Source: Sphingomonas sp. 3P27F8 (GTDB lineage: Bacteria; Pseudomonadota; Alphaproteobacteria; Sphingomonadales; Sphingomonadaceae). From it: a DNA stretch of 64,000 bases. How positions within the stretch are numbered: the first letter of the stretch is position 1; each line of letters starts with the position of its first letter. The stretch lies in the NCBI RefSeq assembly GCF_005502745.1, contig NZ_SCNL01000004.1, forward strand, positions 62,001 through 126,000, given 5' to 3'. The position numbers and the translations under genes were made by a program. This document shows, piece after piece, positions 63,514 to 64,000 of this stretch. Below the pieces are notes generated by a model that searched no databases, was not told the DNA's origin, and worked only from the letters and a program-made list of their open reading frames with translations.

Positions 63514-64000
63514 ATGCAGCAGCCTACGAGCAAACTGACCACGCGCGCCGGCACCGAACTGGACATACGGCTCGCCCAGCCGGGCGACGAGTTTCTCATC
63601 GACCAGTTCTTCGATCAGCTTTCCCCCGAAGATCGTCGTTTCCGCTTTCTGGCCACGTCAAGCCGGGTCGGCCGCTCGCTGATCGAGGCGATGACGCGTA
63701 ACGACGGGCGTGACCGCACATTCCTGGCGACAGATGCCGGTAACGGCCGCCTGCTCGCGCTCGCGATGTTATGCTTCGATCCGGGCGGCGAGCGCGCCGA
63801 GGTGGCGGTCGCGGTGCGCACGGATCACAAGGCGCACGGCATCGGCTGGGAATTGATGCGCTTCGCGATGGATCAGGCGCGCGCGCAGGGCGCCCATTGG
63901 GTGGAGGCGATCGAGTCACGAGACAATGTCGCCGCGGTCAGTCTGGAGCGCGAACTGGGACTTAGCGTCGCGCCGCTGGAAGGCGACCCGACGCTCGTCA
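63514..64000 (+). CDS. GNAT family N-acetyltransferase, truncated by the window end
   Basis: Only the first 162 codons are visible; no stop codon is reached. ATG 63514 follows AAAGGTCAAGAC. A GNAT fold is recognisable: DEFLIDQFFDQLSPEDRRFRF, then VAVRTDHKAHGIGWELMRFA (acetyl-CoA-binding motif A with the R-x2-x-G-x-G/A pattern) and ALELGLSV-like terminal strand. The opening resembles protein lysine acetyltransferases of the Pat type. It shares its upstream region with the hemerythrin-like gene and the FNR-like box. Confidence 0.8.
   Translation, partial: MQQPTSKLTTRAGTELDIRLAQPGDEFLIDQFFDQLSPEDRRFRFLATSSRVGRSLIEAMTRNDGRDRTFLATDAGNGRLLALAMLCFDPGGERAEVAVAVRTDHKAHGIGWELMRFAMDQARAQGAHWVEAIESRDNVAAVSLERELGLSVAPLEGDPTLV

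Overview
The window looks like a chromosomal segment of a sphingomonad (Alphaproteobacteria, probably Sphingomonas or a close relative). The basis is high GC with strong GC at third codon positions, many translationally coupled ATGA overlaps, genes of exosortase-A-associated glycan assembly, DUF2171 proteins, a trpG-trpD-trpC-moaC run and an mdh-sucD-sucA-sucB block. No phage, insertion sequence, plasmid gene or CRISPR array was recognised. Family assignments come from reading motifs; no database search was run.

Layout. 1-9.8 kb: an Old Yellow Enzyme, a UVR-motif protein, a PAP2 membrane phosphatase-like protein, a two-gene NitT/TauT-type ABC transporter, a small DUF2171 protein, three overlapping small membrane genes, nrdB and a one-helix protein. 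9.8-13.2 kb: an outer-membrane barrel, an HNH nuclease, an SDR, a CysQ-type phosphatase and a VOC protein. 13.2-21.6 kb (minus strand): ccmF-ccmG-ccmH followed by a compact five-gene oxidative operon (LimB-like flavin monooxygenase, GST, Zn alcohol dehydrogenase, epoxide hydrolase, cytochrome P450). 21.8-28.6 kb: trpGDC-moaC, two secreted hypotheticals, creD, sdhB and a PaaI-type thioesterase. 28.6-36.5 kb: a 48-bp tandem repeat whose last copy carries the ribosome-binding site of zapE, then mdh, sucD, sucA and sucB.

36.5-40.9 kb: a 56-residue Flp-type pilin, a DUF2141 protein, and exosortase-A-associated glycosyltransferase and O-glycosylation ligase genes, each coupled to a small membrane-protein gene. 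41-47 kb: a PfpI-type protein, topoisomerase IB, an MscS-type channel, a MaoC hydratase, a thiolase and DNA polymerase IV. 47-52 kb: a ROK kinase and MarR regulator divergent from the tyrosine-catabolic genes hpd and hmgA plus a Rieske protein; an 18-bp palindrome lies between marR and hpd. 52-64 kb: an alkenal-type reductase, a second DUF2171 protein, tRNA-Ala(CGC), an exported methyltransferase-like protein, a LOV hybrid histidine kinase, a catalase, an isocitrate-lyase-family enzyme with an MFS symporter, and an FNR-type regulator beside a hemerythrin-like gene and a GNAT gene that share an FNR-like palindrome. The last gene runs off the window.

Functional themes are central carbon metabolism (mdh, sucD, sucA, sucB, sdhB), tryptophan and molybdopterin synthesis, cytochrome c maturation, tyrosine breakdown, probable terpene or alicyclic oxidation, and light, oxygen and stress sensing. 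Several subunit genes (nrdB, sdhB, sucD) stand apart from their usual partners.
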